Of a stretch of 64,000 nt of DNA, positions 1 through 11,368 are shown one piece after another (position 1 is the first letter of the stretch; each line of letters opens with the position of its first letter). The stretch is from Rhizodiscina lignyota (taxonomy: Eukaryota > Ascomycota > Dothideomycetes > Aulographales > Rhizodiscinaceae), in NCBI GenBank assembly GCA_010015805.1, contig ML978124.1:1798001-1862000 (forward strand). The letters run 5' to 3'. A program made the position numbers and the translations under genes. The notes under the pieces were generated by a model. The model ran no database searches and was not told the origin of the DNA. It saw nothing but the letters and a program-made list of their open reading frames with translations.

Positions 1-1138
1 GCGACGGATGGCTGGCACGTCACCTGTCAACCTTGATGCTCTTACGCGCCGCTAGTTTCACTATCAGTTGCTATCAGTTGCTGCAGAAAGGGTGCTTGAA
101 CGACCTGATGCATATCGCTCTCTTCAAATCTCCATTCTGAGCGGTTCTCTGACATCATAGTGGGGAAATCGTCCCAATCGTTCCCGTCCTGACACGCGGC
201 TGGCAGATGTGGAGCGATCACCCAAAGCCTCAGAAGCCGACAAGGCATGCGACTTGCGTTGCACTATTGCATACCACGCATCTGTCAGAGCTAAAGGCCA
301 TAGAAAACCGTTTTATTGTATCCAATGGACACCATAAGCTTTGACCGAAGCGAAACTCCCGAGCCGTCCTGCAGCCCCTCCATCCACACTCGGACACGAC
401 GAAAATGCATGAATCTTCACCATGGAACCTCCATGACTTCGAATGGCAATCATATGCAGCTTGCCAAACCCTGGGGTGTCACTTCTTCCGATTTTGATCT
501 CTGATCTTTAACATCCCAGGTTCAAATCTGCGATCTCTTTCTGGCATTCGATCTCACTCCAGACCGTGAGGCCCAAGCTCATAAGCGTGGTAGTTATCTG
601 GTCCTCAATTGTACAACCACGGGAGATCAATGGCTCGCCTACACTCTCACAAGTATCCGAGTGCGAGCCAATCACTAGGAACAGGTGAGGCAAGTATGCA
701 TCTCACTAGCGCTTCGTTCCTAAATCTGGATCATACATGGTCACCGGGCATGCCGCCGTCGCCTATCTCTCACAACCTTTTTTTTTCCGTCTATACTTTT
801 ATTTTACAACTTGAGGTGTGCGATTTTCGACTTCTTCCACACCAATAAACCACCGAACCTTCTTGCTCGCTCTGAGCCTCACTCCCAGACCTGGCCTGCC
901 CACGTTCACCACTTGAGGACTGCACCCCTCTTAACTACCTACGTGCCGTACCAGCCAAGTCTCCTTCTATTCGCCAGACTAAAGAGCTTTAATAGAGGAA
1001 AGTTTTACAAGGCTCTCCTCCTCCAAGCTCGAGAAGTTGGATTCCCACATATCAAACGACTCAACCCTTAAGGGTTCGCCGTCTCCCACACGTTCGGCCC
1101 CCGGTACGCAGTATCTAAATTCTCAACCACGGGCAGCG
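1..1138. other. Left-edge region without a supported gene
   Basis: Only short open frames occur here (the longest under 90 codons) and none has a recognisable domain or splice structure. The stretch at about 780-1060 is pyrimidine-rich and probably forms the promoter and leader of the aquaporin gene that follows. A frame continuous with that gene is open back to an ATG at 1037, so part of this stretch could be coding if the upstream ATG is used. Confidence 0.5.
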
Positions 1139-2982
1139 ATGTCAGGCGAGTCGTCTGTACCCGGAGCAACTGGTAAGATATCCGCTCCCCAACTTCAGCT
1201 TCAGAGACATGCTGACACGCTGGAAGCACACCGAGCATCCGTCTCCGAGCCGGAAGCGACGCCGCGGCCTCCACCTGACGCTTCAAGGTCTGGCAGAGAA
1301 TCCGCACAAGCAGGAGGTGTAATCGGCCCGCTCGGCTACAATGGCGAAGACACGGAAGAGAGGGAGCGCCATCTACGATTCGGTCCGCCGCCCGACGATT
1401 GGAGAAGTTATTGGGATCGAAAACGTCATGAACGCGATTGGTATCCCGAATATGACGGCCCACAGAGGTATCCTGGAGACTACTACGATCGCCCACGCTC
1501 ATCTGGTATATACAGAAGTGGTAGCATGAGGGAGCGAGGCCCGCATGTCGTATACAGACCTGGAAGGTATTCTGATGGGCCTGGAAGGTATTCTGATGGG
1601 CCTGGAAGATATTCTGATGGGCCTGGAAGGTATTCTTATGGACCTGGGGATAGGGAAAGCTTTGATCGCTATCGGGAACGCCGTAGCGTGCCCCCACCTA
1701 AGGTGCCAAAGGAGGATGCGGAAGAATTCTATGATAGCGAGGAGGATTATACATACAGCAGGAGAGGTGGAGATGGAGGTGTTAGAGGAGGCGGCCGCGG
1801 CCCACCTCCGACAGAAGGGTCTTCTGAAGAGCCCATGAGGTATGTCTTGAGACGGCTAATCACATGAAATGGTTGATTGAAGTTGACGTTTTGGACAGGT
1901 TGCCCTGGATCGGCTGGTTGAATGTTGTTGCTAAAGGCCGTAAGTCATTTCCCAACGAATACCAGCCGCACTGTACTTAATAGTCGCTTTAGACTTCATA
2001 GCAACATTAGGCGAATTTATAGGCACGACAATGTTCCTCCTCTTCGCCTTCGCTGGGACTCAAGTCGCAAATATCGGCGCGCGATCGAATGACAACACAA
2101 CAACCGGAGGCTCAACTGGATTCAGCCCGGTGGTACTTCTGTATATCTCGCTCTCATTCGGCTTCTCACTCATGGTCAACGTGTGGATCTTCTTCCGAAT
2201 CAGTGGAGGGCTGTTCAACCCTGCTGTGAGTGGCCCTGCCAATATCCGGCATGTCAGGCAAAAATGTCGATGCTGACAGGCTCAGGTTACGCTCGGGATG
2301 GTCCTTACAAAGGCCATCAGCGTTCCAAGAGCGATACTTCTCACCATAGCGCAGATCGCCGGGGCGATATTTGCTTCGTTTCTCGTTGATGTGCTGTTTC
2401 CGACAAAGTTTAATGTCAAAACGACGTTGTCTTCCGAAACCTCGATCGTACGTGGTGTCTTCATCGAAGGGATCCTAACGGCCGAGCTTGTGTTTGCGAT
2501 TTTCATGTCAGTACAACTCCAACCACTGGGAAACGTTGCAAGCTGATGTAGCTATCCAAGGTTAGCGAAAGAGAAACATAAAGCCACCTTCATAGCGCCC
2601 GTAGGCATCGGTCTGGCGCTTTTCATCGCTGAACTGGTGGGCGTCTTTTACACTGGAGGCAGCTTGAATCCCGCAAGGAGCTTCGGGCCGTGTGTCGTTA
2701 CCGGCTCGTTCGATCAAGAACATTGGATATATTGTATGTGTCCCTTCTCGTATTCTGTGCTCATCTTCTCAAGAAGTGCGGTGCTCACCGTTCATTGCAG
2801 GGGTAGGACCAGCCGGCGGCTCGGTGGCGGCTGTTCTATTCTACAGGTTCATTAAGATTCTGGAGTACGAAATGGCTAATCCAGGCCAGGATGAAGAGGA
2901 TCCGGAAGAAGCAGGACGAGTGGCACGGGAAATGCGGGAGGAGAAGATCAGAGCCTCTGCCAGACAGCAGAGCGAAGTATGA
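1139..2982 (+). CDS. Aquaporin (MIP family) with long N-terminal extension
   Basis: Membrane water channel of the major intrinsic protein family. Six exons fit by phase: 1139-1839, 1899-1939, 1993-2225, 2286-2506, 2561-2733 and 2801-2982, giving 516 residues. The channel occupies roughly residues 235-490 with several hydrophobic segments. The two half-helix motifs are FNPAVTLG, split exactly at the exon 3/4 junction, and SLNPARSFGP. The second lacks the Asp typical of glycerol facilitators (NPARD), so an orthodox water channel is more likely; substrate choice is inference. The first 234 residues are hydrophilic, rich in Arg, Tyr, Gly and Pro, and hold four tandem PGRYSDG-type heptapeptides. 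An in-frame ATG at 1037 would add 34 residues; I prefer 1139 because the added part looks like translated leader. The family call is firm; the function of the N-terminus is unknown. Confidence 0.93.
1559..1642 (+). repeat. 21-bp tandem repeat, four units, coding
   Basis: Four successive 21-bp units starting at 1559, 1580, 1601 and 1622 encode near-identical PGRYSDG heptapeptides (the last is PGRYSYG). Units differ by only one or a few bases, so the array is young or kept homogeneous. It lies within the cytosolic N-terminal extension of the aquaporin. Confidence 0.95.
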
Positions 2983-3254
2983 GTTCACCGGCCCTGGAAA
3001 GTGTTGGAATGCAACTTTACGAACGCATCGGATGGTAGAGTGCAGGTCATTCTGCAGTGACTGCCGCTGCTCGAGGAATTCGCCCGGTTATGGTTGGTTT
3101 CGCATAGTGCATGTTTAAGGGCGCAAACTCACTAATAGAACGTACATACAATCCGGGCGATGTGATAAGGCGTTAGCTAGTGCTATGAGCTTGTCTCGAA
3201 ACAACATATGACACGATATAGGACATAAAGTACAGGTTAAGTCTATTGTGTCCG

Positions 3255-6102
3255 CTATAGGCCTTGATCCGCAGGGCGGGTGTTTGTCTTGATCCAAGCT
3301 CGAAGACTGTCCGCGTGTTTCTTTGCTGCAACGGTGTCAGGATGTTCCTCTCCCAGAACCTTGCGCGCAAGCCAAAAAGCCTTCCGGCTCATCTCTTCTG
3401 CCTCTTGATATCGCTCCTGCACATGCATCAAGCTGGCTAGATTTCTCCTCACCGTTATTGCATGCGGATGTTCCTCCCCAAGGATCTTGATGTAGAAATC
3501 AAGAACTTCTCGCAATTCCGACTCGGCGTCGTCGTAATGACCTTGCAGTTGCAAAATGCCGGCAATGTGCATCTGAGTGCGCAGCGTGGTGGGATGGAGG
3601 CGGCCAAGTGCACGTACACGGCCAGTAAAGGCTTCGGTATGTGCTTCCCAAGCGTCTTCCAGCTTCTTCTGTTGCTGCAATACCGTCCCCAGGTTGCTAA
3701 CAGCAGAGAATATTGACGCGTCGGAGGGATCCAAATGTTCCTTCCGCCACTTCAAGACGCGTCGGAAGGTTTCTTCGGCTTCTTCATATTTCCTCTGCTT
3801 TTGCAGTGTCCCTCCCAGATTTATGAGAGTGGTCATGAGTTGCTTCTCAGCTTTGCCGACATTCGTTTCGTAAGCGCTGACAGCTTGTCGGAGGATCTTC
3901 TCAGACAAGTCATATTCGCCTTGGTTCCTATATATAAATCCGAGATTGTTCAAGCTTGCCAGCGTGTCAGGGTGGCTGGGCCCAAGGAGCTTTTCTCGTT
4001 GCTCAAGAACTTGAAAGGCCAACTCCTTAGCTTCTTTGTAGCGTCCAAGCATACGCAAAACGGCTGCCTGGTCACTCAGTGCCCTAAGACGGCTTTCTGG
4101 GCGTTGCTCAGAAGATGCCAAAATCTCAGCAGCAAGTGTGGCATAAGGCAACGCTGACCCTGGTCTTCCTTGTTCTCTCAGGGTGAAACTAACACTCATG
4201 GCCAGACTTCCCATCGATGTGGAGTGATTCGGACTCTGTCGTAGCAACGGTTCGTTCACAAGGTGTTGCGCGTGCGGCAGTAACGAGGCATCCAACAAGA
4301 GTTGACCTTCGTTATCGGTCGTGTGCGGAGGTAAGTGAGTTTTGAGCGTGTCCACGGCAATGTCGAAGTAGCGTTGCTGCTGACCAGTGGCTCGCAACAA
4401 ACTTCGAACGGCTAATCGTACAAGCGGATGCATGATGTAGGTCTCATTTGCGGTATCGGCACGAACGACGAATGTCGACTTGAGAAGGCCTAGTGCTTTC
4501 GATGTCTCGAATTGATCAGCGGCCCTTGGCAACAAGCGTGTCGAAATGGCGCAGTCTTCGAAGCAGCTCATAACTTTGAGAGTATGCATCGCGAATGGAT
4601 CTTCCTTCGATATGCGCTTGAACAATATCCAAAACCTCTTGATGCATGCTGTCCCTTTCTGTTCATGGCCCGCAGACGTTATATCTTGCTGCAAGAGTCT
4701 GCACCGACAATCTTCATTCTCTTCAAAGCATCTCAGATATCTCTCTATGTCCATATCGCTGTTCGCTATGAAGGATGCGGCTTGCTCGATCGCAGCAGGA
4801 AAGTAGGATAGAGCCTGGACAAGTTTTGAAGCAGCTTCGTCGGTGGAATGACTATCACCAGATCGTGTTCTGATCAGGCGTTCTGCATCCGCACGATCGA
4901 GGCCATTCAATTGGACAATGTTCTGGGCTGACACAATCTCCCGAGCAAGCCTCTGGTCTGTGGTAGTCACTATAATTGCACCACGGCCTGTCCTAGGAAG
5001 TAGATCCGTGAGAGGGACCTTATCTGGGTCGGAGATGGTGTTGTTCAGCCCGTCGACGAATAGGACCCAAGGGTCCGCAAGGTCCTGTAGCCATTGCTTG
5101 ACGTGCTCACAACTTGTTATCTCGGAAGTCGGAGCATTCTCGATTGATGCCTGACTTGCGATCTGTCTGTATTCGTCCTCAAACGCCGGTCGCGTCTTGT
5201 AATTGATACAGAAAACCTGAATCGCATATCCCTGAATCCGCAGTCGGTTTACCTGTTTCGAAGCGACATGAGATTTCCTGAAGGTAGTCAGATTCAATAT
5301 TGAGTCTCGTCGTACGAGAGCAAGGCGACTTGAGCGACTTTTGTAAGAACTTGACATACCCAGACCCGGGAAGCCCAACAAAGGCAATCCGCTGAATCTC
5401 TTGATCTTTCTGCGTGGAAAATACGTCAAACGACTCAATTTTCGAAGAAAGGCTTGATGGATTCGTTTCGGCCGCTGTTATGGAGGATGCACAACTCAAG
5501 CTGCTTGCTGTGGTCTGTTGAGGGAGGTCTGACGTGGCCATAGACCCGTCCTTTCCAAGTACCTTTGCAATTCTTAGCTGCCAGTTCCATGTGCCAAAGT
5601 TTGGAGACATAAAGAGACTTACAACAGTGCCTTTGAGCTCAATATTTCCCAGCGTAGAGCGCAATGCCTTGACGTCTGAGCCGATGATGGCAACAACAGC
5701 GAATGTGAGACTGCTCTCACACTGCCTGATCAGCTTGAGGTGCTTTTTGACTTGCTTTACAACGCGATCCCACGCGAGAATCAATTTTGCTCTGGACAAG
5801 GAGCGTCGTGTCCGACTACTATTCGTGGATCGGAAACCATCGATGCACTTCATCAACTCCTGACTGTGCTCGCTGCAGTTTCCGAGGAGTCCCAGAATGA
5901 ATTTATTTTCGGCATATTGGCCCTCGAGAGCGCTAACCTGGGCGCCAATGTCGGACGCCCTGGTATATATTCCATCCAGAGCCGAGAACCCGTCGCGAAT
6001 CAATTCAGCCTTCCCGGAGAGCCACTTGACAGCCTTGATGCTGTAGCCCGTCAGTTGAGAAACGGCGGCAACGAGGCCGATCAGGGCGATCGCTTCGGCC
6101 AT
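3255..6102 (-). CDS. NOD-like STAND protein (fungal N-terminal domain, NB-ARC-type NTPase, TPR repeats)
   Basis: Predicted signal-transducing P-loop NTPase of the fungal NLR-like class, often linked to non-self recognition and programmed cell death; the role here is inference. Two exons, 6102-5360 and 5277-3255, give 921 residues. The 82-nt intron (GTATGT...CTGACTACCTTCAG) falls inside the Walker A motif, and splicing creates GLPGSGKSH at about residues 243-251. Residues 1-200 (MAEAIALIGLVAAVSQ...) resemble the helical N-terminal domain of fungal STAND proteins. A Walker B segment, WVLFVDGLNN, lies at about 318-327, followed by GAIIVTTTDQ. From about residue 600 there are at least five kinesin-light-chain-like 42-residue TPRs (for example SLNNLGFIYRNQGEYDLSEK, and HPDT signatures). 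Read without splicing, the gene looks frameshifted; with the intron it is intact. The exact N-terminal domain subtype needs a profile search. Confidence 0.88.
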
Positions 6103-6743
6103 GGCATCGGGCCGTGCCGCCTCCAGGGGCAGCGAGCGGGAGGCCTGAAGGAAGAGGAGGAGGTCGTACAGACCTCATTTTCCGGTGAAATAGAGAGGGC
6201 CTTATAACCACGCTGCCACAAGGCTATCAGAAAGACTTTGGATGCAAGCCTCTCCGGTCAAGAGAGCTCGGTGAGCGGGGAATGCAAGACGCTATCCAAT
6301 GTTGTTGCGTCGCGAACCATCAGCTCCTGCAATGCCAACTGTGTGGCAAGCCTCATGTCGCTTGGGGTTAAGGAGGTGTTCAGGAGCGAGGCAGGCTGCA
6401 TGATGAGGCATCAAGGCATTGACGTGTCTGCACAGCCTTCCTCCTCCAATGCTCCAATAATGGGTTATCAGAGGGGAAGCTACCTGAACTCGCGGCTCTG
6501 CGCGCTGAAGTTTTCAGAGGGCAATTTACAACGCGGCGATAGATTTAGCTAAAACAACAAAATTTGCCATGACATTGTACATGCATCTAAGTCTACATCG
6601 TGGGGTAGGACATCTAGATTTAGAGAGGAAATTCCACCCGACCGAACCCAACATATTCAGCAAAATATCAAAGCAATATTCTTCTGCTCCTGTTAAAACA
6701 ATTGAAATCACATGCCACATACTCAGACAATAACAGCAATATT
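6103..6743. other. Intergenic stretch
   Basis: This lies upstream of the minus-strand STAND gene and downstream of the next minus-strand gene. Only short, domain-free frames are present. It presumably contains the STAND promoter and the 3' end of its neighbour. The part at 6540-6740 is more A/T-rich, as expected for a 3' untranslated or polyadenylation region. Confidence 0.5.
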
Positions 6744-7891
6744 TCATAGGTCCTCCCCTTCGTCACTCGTAATCGGGTCTGGCGCGTCTGGCGCCAGAGC
6801 CATAAAAGAAACAGGTGGTGCTGGACAGAAAGGATCCAAGTTTGACCAGGTAAACCGGCCAACTTCTGTTGAAAGGAAACTAGACAAAAGAAAATCGGTG
6901 CCAGGGAACCGGCAAACTTCTGATAGGAAACCCAAGGATGAGCCTCGCGACGATAAGGAAAACGGATGGGCGCATTGCCCGGAGATATGCAAGCGAGGTA
7001 GACACTCTTGCTCCCCAGGATGCGTGGGTACGCGTTCAATCCGTTGCGCCATCTGTGTGCAACCGTCGCTCTCTATGGAGTGCAGCCCCGGGTCGAGATC
7101 TGCATCCACCGTAGAGAGAACGTTGGCAGAGCTCTTCGAGCCCGAAGTAGAGATCTCTTCTGTTGATGGATGGCACAACGCGGATCGAAGTGTAGTGCTT
7201 TTAAGCACTCGAACCGATGCGATAGTCTCGAGTTGCTTTTGCAACTCTTCAAGCGTCGACAGAGTCTTGTCGAAACGATTAAGTCGAGTCGGGCCGATGT
7301 CTGGTACGGTGGCAGTTGGGCTACCCATGCGCCGCAAAGCCATGAATGCCATCCCTACGAGAAGTTAGCGAGAGTGTGAAAGACAAAGAGAATGCATTTC
7401 AGACTATGTAGGAGCCCGGGGGTAAAGCCATGAGAGTACAGCGACGGCACAGCGTGAGTGGGTAACGTGTACGCGTCTATGACTCCTCCATTTCTAGTTC
7501 CATCTTTGCCATTTGTGTCGTCCGTTTCGATACGAAGAGGAGCTGGAGAGAAGTGCCGTGCGTTCTTTAGCCGTCCAGGAGAGCCATGAGGATTGCTCCT
7601 GTTGGCCTCAAAGGGATTGTCTGGCTCAAAGTCAATCACGGTCTTCACGGTCGCGACTGCTCCGCCTTCGGCAGGGAACGATGAGAGCGAGATGAGATTC
7701 TGTATTGACCCCGTTGAAGGAAGGGCTTCGGGAATGTCAAAGGATAAGAGATCCGAACGGAAACTCAGGTTTGACAATGGTATGCGGTGTAATCGCGACT
7801 TTGGAGAGGGATTTGAAGCATTTTGCCTGGTCGGGCAGAAACGCAAAAAAGTGCCAGTCATGGCTGAGGGGAAACAAGACAAGAAAGCCAT
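6744..7891 (-). CDS. Uncharacterised fungal protein, two-exon model
   Basis: I do not recognise this protein. Two adjoining open frames on the minus strand (7909-7355 and 7352-6744) can be joined in phase by an intron from GTACAC at 7472 to an AG at 7321. From the ATG at 7891 this gives about 331 residues. The protein is Ser/Pro-rich and probably mostly disordered, with a short amphipathic stretch (RFDKTLSTLEELQKQLE) that may form a coiled coil. A better-looking acceptor with a CTAAC branch site ends at 7355 but would put the second frame out of phase, so the exon boundary is tentative. An earlier in-frame ATG exists at 7909. Coding is supported only by the two sizeable frames and their composition. 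Confidence 0.42.
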
Positions 7892-7909
7892 TATTTTTGT
7901 TGAGTGCAA

Positions 7910-8355
7910 CTCTGAACGAAGCTCTCAATGAAATCAGAACAGGGCGTAGGAAGATGTTGTAGTATTGCGAGCATCCGTTGTTAGAGTTGGGCAGCAGTTG
8001 GAGAGACGGAGGAGGGGAGCGTAGATCAGGCTTTTATATGTCTGAATGCCAAGCATCGCTTCGCTCGCTGATGACTGGATCATGGATGGCTGCCTTACCC
8101 AGGCGGCAGACAGACCTCCTTCTACTCAACCCAAGTGCATCCGTACATGTGACTGGTTGGTGCACTCTATACGTGGCGCTTTTTTGGCACGTTTCGGCAG
8201 AGTGATTCCACCTGGACGCTGTCCACGATCATTCAAGAGGCCATGGAATCTGTCCTCCAGGTTTACCATCTAGTCCGAGGCATTTTGCCATCTTTCCACA
8301 ACTGACGTCCTTCCTCGGTTGCATTGCAGAGCCGCTTGGTGCATCCAGATCCAAA
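7910..8355. other. Divergent intergenic region
   Basis: This separates the minus-strand uncharacterised gene from the plus-strand DUF6590 gene and probably carries both promoters. No gene, repeat or clear RNA was seen. Confidence 0.5.
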
Positions 8356-9667
8356 ATGGACCCTCAGTGGCAATGGGACGAGGGCAGGCAGATGCATTGT
8401 TACTATGTTCCTGAAGAAGATGCATTCCATTACCAGGATGGAAATGTAATCCCCAACGACCAGCCTCTACATGCACAGCCTAGGACAGGCCGAAATGCTC
8501 CCCAAAGAGGGTATGAATATGTGCTATCGCACATATCATTGTACAAGTATAATTCTAATCCGATTTTGACAGATCCCACCCTAAGGGCTCGAATCGGAGC
8601 ACTATGGGTTCCCCATATCAGAGCGCTCCGTCACCCTTTCTGATGGATCCTCAAAGCACGTTTCAGAGCGACCTGAGTTCCGTGTATGAGCCGGCTTCAT
8701 CATCATTTCCGGTGGATGCTCAAGGCATGTTTCAAAGCGACTCTTATTACGCAGTTAATACTTCTCCGATGCCACGTCTCAGAAACCGTCCAAGCATGCA
8801 TCAGGGCGCTATCGGTCCCCCATTTGAGAGTCCTCCTGAGCCGTACCGCCTGAGTACTAGTAGTCGCGGACTATCAACTTCAGCCCAACCATCTCATCTT
8901 GACCCTAGTAAGTCAACAGCCCTGTAATAACAAAAAGCAATCACTCAAGGCTCTTAGGATTCGAAGTCAAGAATAAACCGCGAAAATACTTCAAGAAAGG
9001 CAGAGTCTTTAGAACATACTGGGCAGAACCTGGTGTTGATGGCCACACTGACAGAGCGACATTCAATGAACCAAAGTTCGGCGAGCCAGTTGCTGCCAAA
9101 ATCCGGTGGTTTCTTGTTGTTGAAGCGCACCACGGCCATTGCCTCTGCGTTCCGATAACAAGGCACGGCGGTAAAGCCACATTGAAGTCAGGGGTCAATC
9201 CACGCAATTACACTGCCCTGGTCCCACAAGGCCAGAAGCCTGCTTACCTGGAAGGGGAAGAGCATTTTAATAGACCATTGCACATCATTGTCGAGAGCGA
9301 TGACGAAATTGACATCGCTTCCAGGGTCGATTTCAGCAAGATTCTTACTGTGGAGTACAACATCAAGGTCGCCACGGTTGGCCGGATCGTGCCAGACGAC
9401 ATGAAATATGTTAAGACTTTGCTCAGGAGAATTGCGCTTAAAGACACAAACGACTCGGACGATTCTGGGAGTGGGGGGGAGGGTGCGGACGATGACCCAG
9501 GTGAAGATGAAGAGAATGGCAAAATTCAGACCTCCTCAACAATGTCGAGTTTTGGTCTACAACGTCCCGGTTCCAGTCCTATGCAACGCTATTTGAACGA
9601 ACCCCCAGGCATAACTGAGAGTCTCTTGGCCCAAGAAGAGCAAGGCAACCAAAGAAAGAGGAGATGA
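8356..9667 (+). CDS. DUF6590-domain protein
   Basis: Fungal protein of unknown function with a C-terminal DUF6590 domain. Three exons (8356-8510, 8573-8907, 8958-9667) are joined by GTATGA...TTGACAG and GTAAGT...CTCTTAG and give 399 residues. Residues 1-160 are low-complexity, with WQWDEGRQMHCYYVP at the start (a WW-like or spacer motif common in this family) and the repeated phrase FQSDLSS/FQSDSYY. The domain covers about 165-330 and shows family landmarks: FKKGRVFRTYW, FLVVEAHHGHCLCVPITRHG, and RVDFSKILTVEYNIKVATVG. The tail is acidic, then basic (QRKRR). No catalytic residues are known for the family. An alternative frame stays open past the stop, so a differently spliced longer C-terminus is possible. 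Confidence 0.85.
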
Positions 9668-9965
9668 ATATCCGGCGACGCAACCCTTTGAGCGAAGAGA
9701 ACAAGTTATCACAGGCCGGTGTCTGATCAAGTCACGAGGCACATCTGTGGAAGAAGAACAAAACGAACCCATTCCAACACCGGAGGCAACATCAACCAAT
9801 GCACTTCAATCGGATACCGCCATCCCATTCAGGAGTACAACCACATCGCCACTTCTCGGACCTTGCTCCTGTCTCACGCGTCCAGCCTTCTCCGCTCCAG
9901 CGCAACTAGGCCTTGAAACCATCTGTTTGCTACTACTGTTCACCTTCTTCCTTTGACATGCTGAT

Positions 9966-10402
9966 ATGTTCAGCGCCGCTAAAGGACGTATTCAGCGAAT
10001 TTGCAAGTATGTGCTCCCGTGACAGCTTCCCGACCCCGGGGCCAGTGTATCGTAAAGCTCGATCTAACTGACACAACATGCAGCTCCGCAAACATAAGAT
10101 ACCCTTTCCTACGAACGCAGTCCACATCGCCGAGATCGACGGTGGATATGAACAGCCACGACGACGTCGAATACGTCCAACGGCCCCGTTACGAGTTTAT
10201 TGTTACCCACATACGAAATTGGAATCATTTTGAATGTTTTCGTGGGTGGAATGGCACACACCGCTGGGGATACTCCAAGACGTGGTCGTGGAGAACTCTG
10301 CTATGGCTTCTCAATACCGCGACACCTTTATTTCATATTTCATCTCGTGAGATTACTGCTCGGCTTTTGCAATTTGTATTAGCTCTCTCCGTATTAGAAT
10401 AA
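9966..10402 (+). CDS. Possible small spliced gene, unknown
   Basis: A GTATGT donor at 10007, a CTAACTGAC branch-like element and a CAG acceptor ending at 10083 would join 9966-10006 to 10084-10402. This gives a 119-residue protein with no recognised domain, containing a short stretch (SHDDVEYVQRPRYEF). The splice signals are good, but the downstream frame (Trp- and Leu-rich) looks only weakly protein-like. It could instead be a non-coding transcript or an extension of the upstream DUF6590 gene. Confidence 0.25.
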
Positions 10403-11368
10403 TTTGCACCAATGCTGCCTCTTTGTTGGTCACGTTGAATGGAACCATCTCCTCTCAACTGTACCTCACGCATGACAGCTGCGACGGAGCGACGGCTTGC
10501 CTTCACTATGCCGACTGTACTATCATTTGTGATAGCTATAACAGCGCTATCAATCCCAAACGTCGCAACTCCATGTGCTGTCCCTTGGTCTTGGCTGTGT
10601 GGTATGTACGGGTAGTCAATCAAATGCAGCATTGTCACCCTGCGTAGCAAAGCACAATCACGGCATACACAAACAAGCATATCCTTTGAACTCATCGATT
10701 CTCGCATATAAGGAGGTAGTTACGAACCAGAGCAGAGGAGCAGAGCAAGGGAGCAGCGATCGTGCTTCAGATTCCGGCCATAAAAACAAAGCTACACTAA
10801 AGCCACCGAAAACATCACCAAAAAAGGGACTGGAGGTTACTAGCTCGCCGCAAACGCCCGCACTAGAAGCAAATTCCACCATAAAAACCATTCTTTTCAC
10901 GAGAAAGCAAAACGGCCCGTCATTAAACGCCGCGTCCCCCATCCGCCGCGTTGCGTTGCGTTGAAGCGACGGACCCGATGCGCAGCCCACCAGACTCCGA
11001 ACCCACAGGCTCTGCACGCGTTCGGGGAGCTTTGAGAAAACGGGAAAATTTAATTCAGGATGTGAAGGACATATGTGAAGCAAGTGGGTGAGAAGGTCCA
11101 AAGAAAAAGACAGGAGAAGCAGAAAGGTGTGATTTGGGGTATAAGCAGAAAATGAGAAAATCCTGGCCGTGATGGAAAAAGCTGAAAGGGAAATTGGTGA
11201 CGAGTTTCCGAGTCTTTTGTTCAACTCCCCATCGCAACGCCGTGAGATCCAATATTAACTCCGTAAACGCGGCGCATGCGAGTTGTTTGTCACTCTACGC
11301 GTCTCCTCATTGAGAACGCCATCGCCATTTCGTTTCTGACTCCAAGCTTAGTTGAGGATGCCAGAAGA
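10403..11368. other. Intergenic region, 3' of the SomA-like gene
   Basis: No supported gene. Several runs of A and T are present, consistent with 3' untranslated sequence for the minus-strand SomA-like gene. The frames across 10575-11224 on either strand have no recognisable domain. Confidence 0.45.

Noticed and set aside
5278-5359. Apparent frameshift in the STAND gene
   Set aside because: A consensus intron (GTATGT, CTGAC branch, CAG) restores the frame and creates a perfect P-loop.
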